A stretch of 45,141 nucleotides of DNA from Vibrio quintilis (GTDB taxonomy: Bacteria; Pseudomonadota; Gammaproteobacteria; Enterobacterales; Vibrionaceae): positions 1-45,141 of the forward strand of contig NZ_AP024899.1 in the NCBI RefSeq assembly GCF_024529975.1, written 5' to 3'. Both the position numbers and the translations under genes were made by a program. Below are positions 17,834 to 28,316 of the stretch, piece by piece. How positions within the stretch are numbered: the stretch's first letter is position 1; each line of letters begins with the position of its first letter. Under the pieces are notes generated by a model that worked only from the letters and a program-made list of their open reading frames with translations, had not been told where the DNA came from and searched no databases.

Positions 17834-18625
17834 CTATTCCTTCGCTTTTACCTGATCCCACATGGCATCGAGTTCAGCTAAAGTCAGCCCGGTCAAAGGC
17901 TTCTCCTTTGACCGGGCTATCGCTTCCACGCCTTTAAAACGACGAATAAATTTCTGGTTTGAACGAGTGAGCGCAGTTTCAGGATGACACTTCAGGTGTC
18001 GTGATAAATTCACCACAGAGAAGAGTAAATCCCCCAGTTCAGATTCAATTTTTGTCTGGTCCGGCTGAGGATGATTCACTTCTGCCATCACTTCATCAAG
18101 CTCCTCCTGAACCTTTTCAACCACAGGTGGCAGTGTATCCCAGTCAAAGCCAAACTTAGCGCACCGGGACTGCAATTTGTTCGCTTTGCTTAATGCGGGC
18201 AGAGAAGCAGGAACAGCATCCAGAATACTCTGTTCAGTTTTCCCTGCCTGTGCTTTTTCTTCTGCCTTAATTTTATTCCAGTTCGCCTGAATCTCAGCTT
18301 CATCTTCTACTTCCAGCTGATCAAAGACGTGAGGATGACGCCGGATCAATTTTTCATTCACACCCCGAATCACATCATCAAAATCAAATAGTCCCTGCTC
18401 TTGTGCCAGCTGACAATAGAAAACAGCCTGAAAAACAAAATCCCCTAACTCTTCTTTCAGGTTTTCCCAATCCCCGCTATGAATTGCATCAACCACTTCG
18501 TATGTTTCTTCTATGGTATGCGGCACAATCGTCTCAAAAGTCTGCTTCAAATCCCAGGGACAACCAGACTCCGGATCTCTTAGTCTGGTCATAATCTGTT
18601 TCAGTTGTTCAATTGGATGTGACAT
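17834..18625 (-). CDS. mazG: nucleoside triphosphate pyrophosphohydrolase
   Basis: Hydrolyses nucleoside triphosphates to monophosphates and pyrophosphate and can lower ppGpp-related toxicity. The 263 residues equal the E. coli length. There are two MazG repeats: the first carries the metal ligands Glu39, Glu40, Glu43, then Glu59 and Asp62 in EELGD; the second has VQEELDEVMAEV followed by ESELGDLLFSVVN. It lies downstream of relA on the same strand, but a terminator sits in the 62-nt gap. In other Vibrio pyrG-eno follows mazG (from memory); here the lysR remnant does. Confidence 0.96.
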   Translation of the reverse strand: MSHPIEQLKQIMTRLRDPESGCPWDLKQTFETIVPHTIEETYEVVDAIHSGDWENLKEELGDFVFQAVFYCQLAQEQGLFDFDDVIRGVNEKLIRRHPHVFDQLEVEDEAEIQANWNKIKAEEKAQAGKTEQSILDAVPASLPALSKANKLQSRCAKFGFDWDTLPPVVEKVQEELDEVMAEVNHPQPDQTKIESELGDLLFSVVNLSRHLKCHPETALTRSNQKFIRRFKGVEAIARSKEKPLTGLTLAELDAMWDQVKAKE

Positions 18626-18645
18626 AAATCCTCTGTTTATTTAAA

Positions 18646-18673
18646 GAAAAAGCGAGGAAAACCTCGCTTTTTT
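18646..18673 (-). terminator. intrinsic terminator between relA and mazG
   Basis: AGCGAGG and CCTCGCT (18651-18657, 18662-18668) with a four-base loop are extended by A/T pairs and followed by a T-tract on the minus strand. It stands directly after relA, so mazG needs read-through. Confidence 0.85.
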
Positions 18674-18687
18674 ATATTCGATCCAGC

Positions 18688-20910
18688 CTATCCCAGCCGC
18701 TTGACCGACAGGACATCTTTTGTCTGTTCTATGCGCAAGCAAACCCGGCTCAGCACCTCTACACTGGTCAGTTCAAGATCAAAATCCATATAGATCAGCT
18801 GACGCTTGTGATCAGTACGGCTTTTCATACTGGTCACTTTTATTTTTTCATTCGCCAGCAATGTCGTGATGTCTTTCAGCAAGCCGCTTCTTTCCATCGC
18901 CTCAACCCTGACCGTCAGCACGTAAGACCCAAGCAAACCACGCCCCCAGACGGTATCAATAATTCTTTCCGGCGCATGATGCCGCAGCTCTTCCAGCTGC
19001 TCACAATCACTGCGGTGAACAGAGATTCCCCGTCCTTGCGTGATATACCCTTTAATATCATCGCCGGGAATCGGCCGGCAGCAACGCGCCAGATGTGTCA
19101 TCAGGTTATCAACGCCTTCAACAACAACGGCATCTTTTCCGGGCGCAGAAGGTGGTGTGGTTTTCTCTTCTTTTTCCTGTAATTTTTCCAGGGCCAGCTT
19201 ATCTTCTTCTTCAGCAGTCGGCTTATTCACCAGTGCATTGATATGATTGATAATTTGATTAATTCTCAAGTCACCACTACCGATACCAACATACAATTCA
19301 TCAGGAGAATTGACATTAAACCGCTTCAGTGAATAATCTGCAGCATCTTTCAGCGTTGCACCGATTTTGCCCAGTTCAGTTTCCAGAATCTCCCGGCCTG
19401 CTTCGTGGTTCTTCTCCCGGCTCTGCTTTCTGAACCATGCATTAATCTTGGCCCGGGCACGACCTGAGTGAACAAACCCGGAAGCCGGGTTCAGCCAGTC
19501 ACGGGAAGGATTCGGCTCCTTAGCGGTAATAATTTCGACCTGATCTCCCATCGTTAACCGATGCGTAAACGGTACGATACGCCCGCCAACTTTCGCACCA
19601 ATGCAACGATGCCCGACTTCAGAGTGAATGTGATAAGCAAAATCCAGTGGCGTTGCCCCCATAGGCAGGTCGACAACTTCACCTTTTGGCGTAAAGGCAT
19701 ACACACGGTCATCAAATACCTGGCTACGTAATTCATCAAGCATCTCACCGGAATCTGACATCTCTTCCTGCCAGTCAAGCAGTTTACGCAGCCAGGTAAT
19801 TTTTTCATCATAGCCACGATGACCAGCTGAACTGCCTTCTTTATATTTCCAGTGTGCGGCAACCCCTAATTCAGATTCTTCATGCATCTGCCGCGTTCTG
19901 ATCTGAATTTCTATCGTTTTCCCTTCTGGGCCTAAAATCACCGTATGAATGGACTGGTAGCCATTAGGCTTCGGGTTGGCAACATAATCATCAAACTCAC
20001 TGGGTAAATGTTTGTACTTGGTATGAACAACACCAAGCGCCGCATAACAATCCTGCAGTTTTTCAGCAATAATCCGTACTGCCCGAACATCAAACAGCTC
20101 ATCAAATGCCAGATTTTTCTTCTGCATTTTCCGCCAGATACTGTAGATATGTTTCGGCCGGCCACTAACCTCCGCAGCTATATTTGACGAAGCCATTTCC
20201 TGATGTAAATCTTCAACAAAATCATGAATATATTGTTCACGTACAATCCGGCGTTCAGACAATTGTTTGGCAATTTGTTTATAGGTATCCGGCTGCTGAT
20301 AACGGAAAGCATAATCTTCCATCTCCCACTTCAGCTGACCAATGCCCAACCGGTTTGCCAGCGGCGCATAAATATTAGCGCATTCCTTCGCAGCCTGACG
20401 ACGCTGCTCATCAGGCTGATCTTTGACTTCCCGCAGATTACAAATCCGCTCGGCCAGTTTGATCACAACACATCGAAAGTCATCAACCATCGCGAGCAGC
20501 ATCCGGCGGACATTATCCACCTGAGCCGAAGCTTCACCACCTTGCAAAGAAACATTTAACTGACCAATGGCGGCCATTTCTACAACACCATCAATCAGTT
20601 TAATGATTTCTTTGCCGTAGTGTTCCTCCAGAACCTCAAGATCAAACAGGTCGCAAGTCACAACAGGGAAGAGCAGTGCTGCCACCATGGTGTCTTCGTC
20701 CATCGACAGGGTCATGAGAATCTCGATCATCTCCCTTCCCCGCCACAACAATAACGGACCTTCCGACTCATCAACAACCAAACTTTCTATGTGCTGGTAG
20801 GTCTGTTTGAGCCTGCCTGCAACCGCCGGATCCTGAACCAAGCCTTCAATCCACCGATCTAATTCAAATTGTTCATCAACATTTAAATGTGCGCTTCTTA
20901 CCGCAACCAT
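18688..20910 (-). CDS. relA: (p)ppGpp synthetase I, stringent response
   Basis: Ribosome-associated enzyme that makes (p)ppGpp when uncharged tRNA enters the A site. The 740 residues compare with 744 in E. coli. The N-terminal hydrolase-like domain lacks the HD box (FPVVTCDLFD in its place), so it is a monofunctional RelA rather than a SpoT. The synthetase domain holds RPKHIYSIWRKM and the EFDDY signature (305-309), followed by PKPNGYQSIHT. TGS (about 404-465), a Cys/His region with RCCRPIPGDD and a C-terminal ACT domain (about 660-740) follow. The relA-mazG order is conserved with rlmD and barA upstream. Confidence 0.97.
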   Translation of the reverse strand: MVAVRSAHLNVDEQFELDRWIEGLVQDPAVAGRLKQTYQHIESLVVDESEGPLLLWRGREMIEILMTLSMDEDTMVAALLFPVVTCDLFDLEVLEEHYGKEIIKLIDGVVEMAAIGQLNVSLQGGEASAQVDNVRRMLLAMVDDFRCVVIKLAERICNLREVKDQPDEQRRQAAKECANIYAPLANRLGIGQLKWEMEDYAFRYQQPDTYKQIAKQLSERRIVREQYIHDFVEDLHQEMASSNIAAEVSGRPKHIYSIWRKMQKKNLAFDELFDVRAVRIIAEKLQDCYAALGVVHTKYKHLPSEFDDYVANPKPNGYQSIHTVILGPEGKTIEIQIRTRQMHEESELGVAAHWKYKEGSSAGHRGYDEKITWLRKLLDWQEEMSDSGEMLDELRSQVFDDRVYAFTPKGEVVDLPMGATPLDFAYHIHSEVGHRCIGAKVGGRIVPFTHRLTMGDQVEIITAKEPNPSRDWLNPASGFVHSGRARAKINAWFRKQSREKNHEAGREILETELGKIGATLKDAADYSLKRFNVNSPDELYVGIGSGDLRINQIINHINALVNKPTAEEEDKLALEKLQEKEEKTTPPSAPGKDAVVVEGVDNLMTHLARCCRPIPGDDIKGYITQGRGISVHRSDCEQLEELRHHAPERIIDTVWGRGLLGSYVLTVRVEAMERSGLLKDITTLLANEKIKVTSMKSRTDHKRQLIYMDFDLELTSVEVLSRVCLRIEQTKDVLSVKRLG

Positions 20911-21008
20911 CTGTCTTCATCCCGGTTTTTTTTGATTCGACCTGACTCATTCAACAGAGTTCACTTTGACACATCCGGATCCTGAGTCAGTCAGTTCCAT
21001 GTATTCAG

Positions 21009-22331
21009 TCAGCCACCTTTGACAAATAATGCCATTGACTCCAGATGACTGGTGTGAGGAAACATATCCAGCATACCCAGTTTTTCTAACTGATATCCCT
21101 GCCTGAGTAAGCTTTGTGTATCTCTCGCAAGCGTAGACGGATCGCAGGAAACATAAACTATCCGCTCTGCACCAAATTGACCTGTCAGATCAATAATCCC
21201 TTTTGCTCCCGCTCTTGCAGGATCAAGCAATACTTTATCAAACCGCTCTGTTGCCCACTGATTTTCAGTGACATCGTGTTCAAGATTTGCCTGATAAAAA
21301 TTTAAGTTTGTCAGTTGATTCAATGCCGCGTTCCGGTTTCCCTGAGCCACCATGTCATCAATACCTTCCACCCCTACAACAGATTTCACCTGTTTTGCAA
21401 CAGGCAAACTAAAGTTGCCAATACCACAAAATAAATCAAGCACCCGGTCATCAGGCGTAAGTTGCAGCCATTGCAAAGCCTGAGACACCATTGCCTGATT
21501 CACAGTGCGGTTCACCTGAATAAAATGATGGGGCTGAAATGCGGTATACACTCCGGTTTCATCATATCCGGGAGACGCTCCGGTTAACAACTCCGCCTGT
21601 TCAGCGCCCGGTTTCATATATAATGTGATACCACGACTGATTGCAAATGACTCTATATTGTGGATATCAGAGTCCGGAAGATGCCCCATCGTTCTTAAAA
21701 GCATGACAGGCCCGGAGTGAACAGCAATCAACTCTACATGCCCCAGTTTTTCAGGCCGGGAACATGTCTGAAAAAGCTCATACAACGGAACAAGTAATTG
21801 TTCCAGCACAGGTGCCAGCACTGCACATTCTGACACATTGATAATATTATTACTTTGTTTTTTACGAAAACCGAACGCGAGTTTTTTCTGTCTTGTGTCC
21901 CATTTCAAACTTAATCTTGCTCTGCGTCTGTATCCCTGATCTTCCCCCGTCACCGGGGTGGATAAGGTGATCTTCTGGCCAGCGATTTTTTCCATCAGCT
22001 GGCGCAGGGTTTCCTGCTTGTAATGCACCTGTTCTTCATGGGCCTGATGCTGGAGGTTGCAACCGCCGCACGAGTCATAATGAGGGCAAAAAGGATTCTG
22101 ACGTGAAGAAGACTTTGATTTCACGTCGATCAGCCGGGCCCGCGCATACTTACTTTTATTCTCTGTCAGTTGAACAAGTACCTGTTCACCGGGTAAAGCG
22201 CCATCAACAAAAATAGGTTTGCCCCCCTGATAAGCGATGCCGGCACCTTTGTGATCCATCCGTTCAATGTGGATCAGTTGATGCTTGGATGTCGGTGAAG
22301 TTCGCTTCCCGGGGCGAAAAAATTGTGCCAT
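21009..22331 (-). CDS. rlmD: 23S rRNA (uracil-1939-C5) methyltransferase
   Basis: SAM-dependent enzyme that makes m5U1939 in 23S rRNA. The 440 residues compare with 433 in E. coli. A TRAM domain (about 14-73) is followed by iron-sulphur cysteines Cys82, Cys88, Cys91 (CPHYDSCGGC) and Cys169. The SAM motif is LDLFCGIGNFSLP (298-310), and the catalytic nucleophile is Cys396 in VSCDPSTLARD. It is divergent from barA with 177 nt between them and lies about 100 nt upstream of relA on the same strand. Confidence 0.96.
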   Translation of the reverse strand: MAQFFRPGKRTSPTSKHQLIHIERMDHKGAGIAYQGGKPIFVDGALPGEQVLVQLTENKSKYARARLIDVKSKSSSRQNPFCPHYDSCGGCNLQHQAHEEQVHYKQETLRQLMEKIAGQKITLSTPVTGEDQGYRRRARLSLKWDTRQKKLAFGFRKKQSNNIINVSECAVLAPVLEQLLVPLYELFQTCSRPEKLGHVELIAVHSGPVMLLRTMGHLPDSDIHNIESFAISRGITLYMKPGAEQAELLTGASPGYDETGVYTAFQPHHFIQVNRTVNQAMVSQALQWLQLTPDDRVLDLFCGIGNFSLPVAKQVKSVVGVEGIDDMVAQGNRNAALNQLTNLNFYQANLEHDVTENQWATERFDKVLLDPARAGAKGIIDLTGQFGAERIVYVSCDPSTLARDTQSLLRQGYQLEKLGMLDMFPHTSHLESMALFVKGG

Positions 22332-22508
22332 ACAATATATCTGTCTATATCTTTGAAAAAATTTGCCTCGTTTTCACTATTTCCAGATTTGAAAGATTGT
22401 GAATTACTCCTGACTTGATTAAGCTACCTCTATGAAACAGACCGTTACGGAAAGGACTCATCAATCGTGAGTATTTTCCCATATCCATCCGATGATGTTT
22501 AGAAAATA

Positions 22509-25292
22509 ATGACAAGATATGGCTTGCGTGCTCGTGTAATAACGTTAACTTTAGCGCCAACACTCATTATTGGCTTGCTTTTAAGTGCTTTTTTTTCCTA
22601 CAACCGCTATCACGATCTTGAATCTCAGGTCATCAGTGAAGGCACCAATATTATTGAGCCACTGGCGATCGCCAGTGAAGAAGCTTTAGAACACAGAAGC
22701 CGGGAATCTGTCAGGCGCGTGATCAGTTACGCTCACAGGAAGAATTCAAAATTTGTCCGCAGTATTGCTGTCTTTGATAAACATCATGAACTATTTGTCA
22801 CCTCCAACTTTCATCCGGATTTTGAATCGCTGACCTACCCGAAAGATAAACCGATTCCGACGCTGAGCAGTACGGAGATGAAAGACAATAATACACTGAT
22901 TCTGCGTACACCGATTCTGGCTGAAAGCAGATTGATTGAAGGGTCTGCCGAAACAGAAGCGCTGCCGGTACTCGGCTATATTGTGATTGAGCTGGATTTA
23001 TCTACACTCAGATTGCAGCAATACAGGGAAGTTTTCTCAGCCATTCTGGTTCTGATTCTGGGATTAACCCTGTCAGGTATCTTCGCTTTCCGCTTACTTC
23101 ATGATGTAACCCGCCCTATCTCTCATATGAAGAATGTGCTGGACCGGATTCGCCGGGGACACCTTGATGTGCGTATTGAAGGGACAATGCATGGAGAGCT
23201 CGATGAGTTGAAAAATGGCATCAATGCCATGGCCGCTTCTCTATCCGAATATCATGTCGAGATGCAGCACAGTATTGATCAGGCAACGTCTGACCTGCGG
23301 GAAACACTTGAGCAGCTTGAGATTCAAAACGTTGAGCTGGACATTGCGAAAAAACGGGCTCAGGAAGCTGCCCGGGTAAAATCAGAATTCCTGGCCAATA
23401 TGTCTCATGAATTGAGAACACCGTTAAATGGCGTGATTGGATTTACCCGGCAAATATTGAAAACACAACTGACCAACAGCCAGAAAGATTACCTTCAAAC
23501 CATTGAAAAATCAGCTAATAACCTGCTGAATATCATTAATGATATTCTCGATTTCTCCAAGCTCGAAGCCGGGAAGCTGGCATTAGAAAACATTCCGTTT
23601 GAGTTACAGGACAGCCTTGAAGAAGTCGTGGATCTGCTGGCGCCGGGCGCTCACGAGAAAGGTCTGGAAATTAACCTGAAAGTTGACCGGAAAATTCCGG
23701 CAGGATTAATCGGCGACCCGCTCAGAATTCAGCAGGTCATTACCAACCTGGTGGGTAATTCAATTAAATTTACCGAGCGCGGAAACATCGATATCATTGT
23801 TGAGCTCCGCACGGTCAGAGATGATCTGGTCGAGCTGCAATTCATGGTAAAAGACACTGGTATTGGTATTTCTGAACGACAGCAGTCTCAACTTTTCCAG
23901 GCATTTACACAGGCAGATACCAGTATTTCCCGTCGCTATGGCGGTACAGGTTTAGGGTTGGTCATCACCCAGAAACTTGTCAGTCAGATGGGCGGAGAAA
24001 TCAGTTTAACCAGCCGACTCCACCGCGGGTCAACTTTCTGGTTCACCATCAGGTTACATACAACAGAAATTACTATGAGTGACTGGTATACGCCTGATCT
24101 GCTTACCGGAAAAAAAGTATTACTGCTTGAACCACACATACAATCAGCTTCCTTCATTCAGCAGGCACTCATTCAGGAAGGTATCATTGTCAGTCATATG
24201 GCTGAATTTCCTGAAGTTGTACCACAGAATGACTACGTCATTCTGAATTTTTCACCGACACAAAAGATTATCACGGAAAAAGCTGAACAACTTGTCCGGC
24301 AGTCTCTCTCCTGCGCAAAAATCGTCCTGGTTGGTATCCCGAGTACCGAGCTGGCGCTGGCAGATCATCTGATGACCCACTATCCGGTGAAGTGTATGAC
24401 AAAGCCGGTGACGAAGAAAAAATTGCTCCAGATGATGACTGATGCCAGTCCGGTTTTACCATCCCTTCAAATAGTCATGCCTGAAGAGGCAACCGCCGAA
24501 AAGCTTCCGCTAACCGTCATGGCTGTTGATGATAATGAGGCAAACCTGAAGCTCATTACAGCATTACTTCAGGAAAGAGTCGACAAAGTCATCAGTTGCA
24601 CCGATGGTCAGGAAGCGATTAATGAAGCGAAAAAGCAAAAGTTTGATTTGATCTTTATGGATATTCAGATGCCGCAAAAAGATGGCGTGACGGCTTGTAA
24701 AGAAATCAAGCTATTACCTCAGAACAAAACAACACCAGTCATTGCAGTTACCGCACATGCAATTGTTGGCGAGCGGGACCGGCTTCTGAGCGAAGGGATG
24801 GATGACTATCTGACTAAACCAATTGAAGAACATATCCTGCAGCAGGTGCTCATCCAGTGGAACCAAAATCCCCGTGAGTTATTATCCTCTGCATCACACC
24901 AGCCACCAGTCCGGAATAAAGAAGCCCCCGAAGCTCAAGATACGATTATTGACTGGTCCTCAGCCCTTTATCAGGCAGCGAATAAAGTGGATTTAGCCAA
25001 AGATATGCTGACAATGCTGGTGGATTCCATCCCGGAGGTTCATCTGGTCATAGAAAATGTGATTCATGAAGAACCTAATCCGGAGCTTCTTCTGCACCAC
25101 ATCCATAAACTACACGGCAGCTGTTCTTATAGCGGTGTTCCCCGGTTACAAAAAATCTGTGCGACACTGGAACAATCATTACGCTCCGGTCATAACATTT
25201 CATCACTGGAACCCGAACTGTTTGAACTTCAGGATGAAATGGAAAAAGTTGTAATCGCAGCCAGGGAATTGCTGGACTCGTTTGAAACGTAA
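22509..25292 (+). CDS. barA: hybrid sensor histidine kinase BarA
   Basis: Tripartite membrane sensor that phosphorylates the UvrY/VarA response regulator and so controls Csr small RNAs; short carboxylates are the known stimulus class in E. coli. The 927 residues compare with 918 there. Two membrane segments (about 11-30 and 175-195) frame a periplasmic sensor domain. Then come HAMP (about 196-250), HisKA with His300 in MSHELRTPLNG, the ATPase lid GGTGLGLVI (478-486), a degenerate receiver-like stretch (535-650), a receiver with Asp718 (FMDIQMP) and an HPt domain with His866 (HKLHGSC). The relay is therefore complete. It converges with acpS. Confidence 0.96.
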   Translation: MTRYGLRARVITLTLAPTLIIGLLLSAFFSYNRYHDLESQVISEGTNIIEPLAIASEEALEHRSRESVRRVISYAHRKNSKFVRSIAVFDKHHELFVTSNFHPDFESLTYPKDKPIPTLSSTEMKDNNTLILRTPILAESRLIEGSAETEALPVLGYIVIELDLSTLRLQQYREVFSAILVLILGLTLSGIFAFRLLHDVTRPISHMKNVLDRIRRGHLDVRIEGTMHGELDELKNGINAMAASLSEYHVEMQHSIDQATSDLRETLEQLEIQNVELDIAKKRAQEAARVKSEFLANMSHELRTPLNGVIGFTRQILKTQLTNSQKDYLQTIEKSANNLLNIINDILDFSKLEAGKLALENIPFELQDSLEEVVDLLAPGAHEKGLEINLKVDRKIPAGLIGDPLRIQQVITNLVGNSIKFTERGNIDIIVELRTVRDDLVELQFMVKDTGIGISERQQSQLFQAFTQADTSISRRYGGTGLGLVITQKLVSQMGGEISLTSRLHRGSTFWFTIRLHTTEITMSDWYTPDLLTGKKVLLLEPHIQSASFIQQALIQEGIIVSHMAEFPEVVPQNDYVILNFSPTQKIITEKAEQLVRQSLSCAKIVLVGIPSTELALADHLMTHYPVKCMTKPVTKKKLLQMMTDASPVLPSLQIVMPEEATAEKLPLTVMAVDDNEANLKLITALLQERVDKVISCTDGQEAINEAKKQKFDLIFMDIQMPQKDGVTACKEIKLLPQNKTTPVIAVTAHAIVGERDRLLSEGMDDYLTKPIEEHILQQVLIQWNQNPRELLSSASHQPPVRNKEAPEAQDTIIDWSSALYQAANKVDLAKDMLTMLVDSIPEVHLVIENVIHEEPNPELLLHHIHKLHGSCSYSGVPRLQKICATLEQSLRSGHNISSLEPELFELQDEMEKVVIAARELLDSFET

Positions 25293-25408
25293 GATAAATC
25301 AGAAGAGTCATTCCGGAGAGAAGAAAGAATAAGTCTCTGTTGCAGGGGCCGGACTGTTTGTGACAAAGAGGAATTGTGACAGAGAAATATTGCAACAGAA
25401 ACGGTTTG

Positions 25409-25810
25409 CTACAAAGAATGTCCCGGAACAGATGACTCAAAGATAACAGATGCAACAGCATAATTCCGTTCATCTGAAATCGATAAAAAAACTGAATTGA
25501 CCTGCTGAGATTCTGCAAGAGATGCCGCTGTACCACTCAGGTTCAACACGGGCTTTCCCAAATCATCATGAGAAACTGTGAAATCATGAAATGTAACGCC
25601 CCGGGCAATCCCGGTTCCCAAAGCTTTTGAAGCGGCTTCTTTTGCAGCAAAGCGCTTTGCCAGAAAACGTTCCGGAGACTTTGATTTTTCATAATCAAGC
25701 ATTTCAGCATCAGTTAAAATACGCCGGGCAAAACTATCCCCGGCTCTTGATACCACTTGCTTAATCCGGTCAATCTCAACAATATCTGTCCCGAATCCTG
25801 TCACTGCCAT
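25409..25810 (-). CDS. acpS: holo-[acyl-carrier-protein] synthase
   Basis: Transfers 4'-phosphopantetheine from coenzyme A to acyl carrier protein, an essential step for fatty-acid synthesis. The 133 residues compare with 126 in E. coli, the extra being a C-terminal tail. The magnesium ligands are Asp9 (GFGTDIVEI) and Glu58 ([15 protein letters not shown]). It is the last gene of lepB-rnc-era-recO-pdxJ-acpS, three bases after pdxJ. In the 116 nt to barA there is a 9-bp inverted repeat but no clear terminator. Confidence 0.96.
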   Translation of the reverse strand: MAVTGFGTDIVEIDRIKQVVSRAGDSFARRILTDAEMLDYEKSKSPERFLAKRFAAKEAASKALGTGIARGVTFHDFTVSHDDLGKPVLNLSGTAASLAESQQVNSVFLSISDERNYAVASVIFESSVPGHSL

Positions 25811-25813
25811 GGC

Positions 25814-26554
25814 TTATTTCACCTGATAACGTGCTTCAAGCATTTCTTTTTTCATATCAGCGACAGCTTTGCTTAAACCATCAAAAACCGCGCGACCAAT
25901 AATAGCATGCCCGATATTCAGCTCATGCATCTCAGGTAAAGCCGCAATCGCAGCAACGTTATGGTAAGTCAGCCCATGGCCCGCATTGACCATTAACCCA
26001 AGGCTATCTGCATAGCTTGCGGCGGCAGCAATTTTCTTTAATTCGTCCTGCTGCGCTTCCTGACTCTCCGCATCAGCATAATGACCGGTGTGTAATTCAA
26101 TATAAGGTGCGCCGCAAGCTTTTGCTGCGTCAATTTGCTCTCTGTCCGCATCAATAAACAAAGAAACTTTAATTCCGGCTTCTGTCATCTTTTCAGTTGC
26201 AGCTTTCACTTTGTCCTGCTGCCCCAAAACATCCAGTCCACCTTCTGTTGTCAGTTCTTCCCGCTTTTCAGGAACTAAGCAGACAAAATCAGGTTTTGTT
26301 TGAAGGGCGATATCAACCATCTCATCGGTAACTGCCATCTCAAGATTCATCCGGGTCTGGATTGTCTCTTTTAAGATTCGGACATCCCGGTCACGGATAT
26401 GGCGACGATCTTCTCTTAAATGGATGGTAATACCGTCAGCACCAGCCCGTTCAGCGACTTCAGCGGCATGGACGGGATCCGGATATTTCGTTCCGCGTGC
26501 ATTTCGCAACGTTGCTATATGATCGATATTTACACCTAAAAGAATTGAACTCAT
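25814..26554 (-). CDS. pdxJ: pyridoxine 5'-phosphate synthase
   Basis: Closes the pyridoxine ring from 1-deoxyxylulose-5-phosphate and 3-amino-2-oxopropyl phosphate. The 246 residues compare with 243 in E. coli. The TIM-barrel begins with [17 protein letters not shown] and includes [12 protein letters not shown] and ELHTGHYA, the substrate and phosphate sites. It overlaps recO by four bases (ATGA), so it is translationally coupled. The other vitamin B6 genes in this window are epd (pathway entry) and yggS (PLP buffering). Confidence 0.97.
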   Translation of the reverse strand: MSSILLGVNIDHIATLRNARGTKYPDPVHAAEVAERAGADGITIHLREDRRHIRDRDVRILKETIQTRMNLEMAVTDEMVDIALQTKPDFVCLVPEKREELTTEGGLDVLGQQDKVKAATEKMTEAGIKVSLFIDADREQIDAAKACGAPYIELHTGHYADAESQEAQQDELKKIAAAASYADSLGLMVNAGHGLTYHNVAAIAALPEMHELNIGHAIIGRAVFDGLSKAVADMKKEMLEARYQVK

Positions 26555-27282
26555 TTTCCTTTACTCCGTGTTTTGAATAGACCGGACTGAGATATAAATA
26601 GCTCCCGGCTTTTTAATGGCTTTCCGCCCAAATAAGGCTTCAGGGCAATTCGCGTAAAACGCTTCGCGGCCTGAAGCTGTCCTGGTGTCATAAAACGTCT
26701 TTCACTGATAGCAATCAGCTCAGCACCGGTAAAAGTTAAATGATCCCTTCTGACCGATGCAATAAATCCTTTTTGCTCCCGGTAGCGATAAGTCATTTCC
26801 GGGTCAACGGGTTCGCCGGTTCCTGCACAATGCAGAAAATCGACCCCATATCCCAAAGCAGTCAGTAAAGACAGTTCAAAGCGTCTCAGGGCAGGTTCAG
26901 GATTTGGATTCTGGACTAACTCGGTTAAAACTTGAAGGTAATCATAAAATAAACCAGGCTGTGATGCCTCGGCAGGGATAAGCCTGACCAACAGTTCATT
27001 CACGTACAGAGCGGAATATAAATGAATGCCGGTCAAAGGTAAACCCAGACTGATAGATTCAGCCTGACGAAGTGTCTTCATCTGCCCTTTACCCGACCAC
27101 TTTATTAACAGAGGAACAAACGGCTGTAAAACACTTTTCAATACGGAACGCTTACTTCTGGCGCCTTTAGCCAGCAGAGTCAAACGTCCGTATTCTTCCG
27201 TAAAGACATCAATAATCAGACTTGATTCACGGTAGGGGCGACGATGTAAAACAAAACATCGCTGCAACTGGGTTTCTGACAT
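26551..27282 (-). CDS. recO: DNA repair protein RecO
   Basis: RecF-pathway mediator that helps load RecA on SSB-coated single-stranded DNA and anneals strands. The 243 residues are close to the E. coli length. The N-terminal OB-fold begins [17 protein letters not shown], with [20 protein letters not shown], the usual start. [14 protein letters not shown] lies in the helical part. It sits between era and pdxJ as in E. coli. Confidence 0.95.
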   Translation of the reverse strand: MSETQLQRCFVLHRRPYRESSLIIDVFTEEYGRLTLLAKGARSKRSVLKSVLQPFVPLLIKWSGKGQMKTLRQAESISLGLPLTGIHLYSALYVNELLVRLIPAEASQPGLFYDYLQVLTELVQNPNPEPALRRFELSLLTALGYGVDFLHCAGTGEPVDPEMTYRYREQKGFIASVRRDHLTFTGAELIAISERRFMTPGQLQAAKRFTRIALKPYLGGKPLKSRELFISQSGLFKTRSKGK

Positions 27283-27344
27283 TTCAGGAATTCCTGCATT
27301 TTAAAAAGCAGATTTAAATGAATAAGCCAACGAACGTTCACAAC

Positions 27345-28316
27345 CTATAAATCATCGATATAGCCTAAGCTTCTCAATGCACGTTCATCATCTGCCCAGC
27401 CAGATTTAACTTTCACCCAGGTTTCCAGAAACACTTTTCTGCCAAAAAGCTCTTCCATATCCAGACGGGCTTCACGACCAATCGTTTTGATCTTCTCACC
27501 ACCTTTACCAATGATCATTTTCTTCTGGCCGGTTCTTTCAACCAAAATTAAACCATTAATATGGAAACCATCTGTCTCCGGATTATAATCAAACCGTTCA
27601 ATTTCAACTGTGACAGAATAAGGTAATTCATCCCCGGTAAAACGCATGATTTTTTCCCGGAGAATTTCTGATGCCATAAAACGCTGAGAACGGTCTGTGA
27701 CATACTCTTCAGGAAAATGATGCACAGCTTTTGGTAAATGTTCCCGCACATGCTGGCGGATCACGTCAATATTTTTGCCTTGCTTCGCTGAAACAGGAAT
27801 CACATCGATAAATGCCATTTTTTCAGTTAAAGACGCCATATGCTGCATCACTTCATTGCGATCTTTGACATTATCAACTTTATTCACACACAGCACGACC
27901 GGGAAGTTGGCCTTCTTCAGCTTATTCAGGACCATTTCATCATCTTTGGTCCAGTGTGTGCCTTCCACCAGAAACAGAACCAGATTCACATCACTTAATG
28001 AACTGCTTGCAGCCCGGTTCATCAAGCGGTTTATCGCGCGCTTTTCTTCAATATGAAGTCCGGGAGTATCCACATAAATCGCCTGATAATCCCCAGTCGT
28101 TTCCACCCCCATAATCCGGTGGCGGGTCGTCTGCGGTTTTCTGGAAGTAATAGAGATCTTCTGGCCCAGAAGTTGATTCAGTAAAGTCGATTTGCCAACA
28201 TTAGGCCGCCCGACGATTGCGATAAAACCACAATGCTGGTTCTCAGGTTGACTCTCTTCTTTTGACTCTGAAGCAAAAAATGCATCAATATCAAATTCGT
28301 CTTTATCATCAGCCAT
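27345..28316 (-). CDS. era: GTPase Era
   Basis: Essential GTPase that binds 16S rRNA near its 3' end and the inner membrane and acts in small-subunit maturation. The 323 residues compare with 301 in E. coli. G1 is GRPNVGKS at 36-43, G3 DTPGLH, G4 NKVD, and the C-terminal KH domain has [15 protein letters not shown]. The extra length is an acidic N-terminal stretch of about 25 residues ([15 protein letters not shown]), which I recall as a Vibrio trait. The start overlaps the end of rnc by eight bases. Confidence 0.97.
   Translation of the reverse strand: MADDKDEFDIDAFFASESKEESQPENQHCGFIAIVGRPNVGKSTLLNQLLGQKISITSRKPQTTRHRIMGVETTGDYQAIYVDTPGLHIEEKRAINRLMNRAASSSLSDVNLVLFLVEGTHWTKDDEMVLNKLKKANFPVVLCVNKVDNVKDRNEVMQHMASLTEKMAFIDVIPVSAKQGKNIDVIRQHVREHLPKAVHHFPEEYVTDRSQRFMASEILREKIMRFTGDELPYSVTVEIERFDYNPETDGFHINGLILVERTGQKKMIIGKGGEKIKTIGREARLDMEELFGRKVFLETWVKVKSGWADDERALRSLGYIDDL

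Noticed and set aside
25075..25536. 153-codon minus-strand frame across the barA end and acpS
   Set aside because: Lies opposite the conserved BarA HPt domain and inside acpS; low-complexity Leu/Phe/Ser composition.
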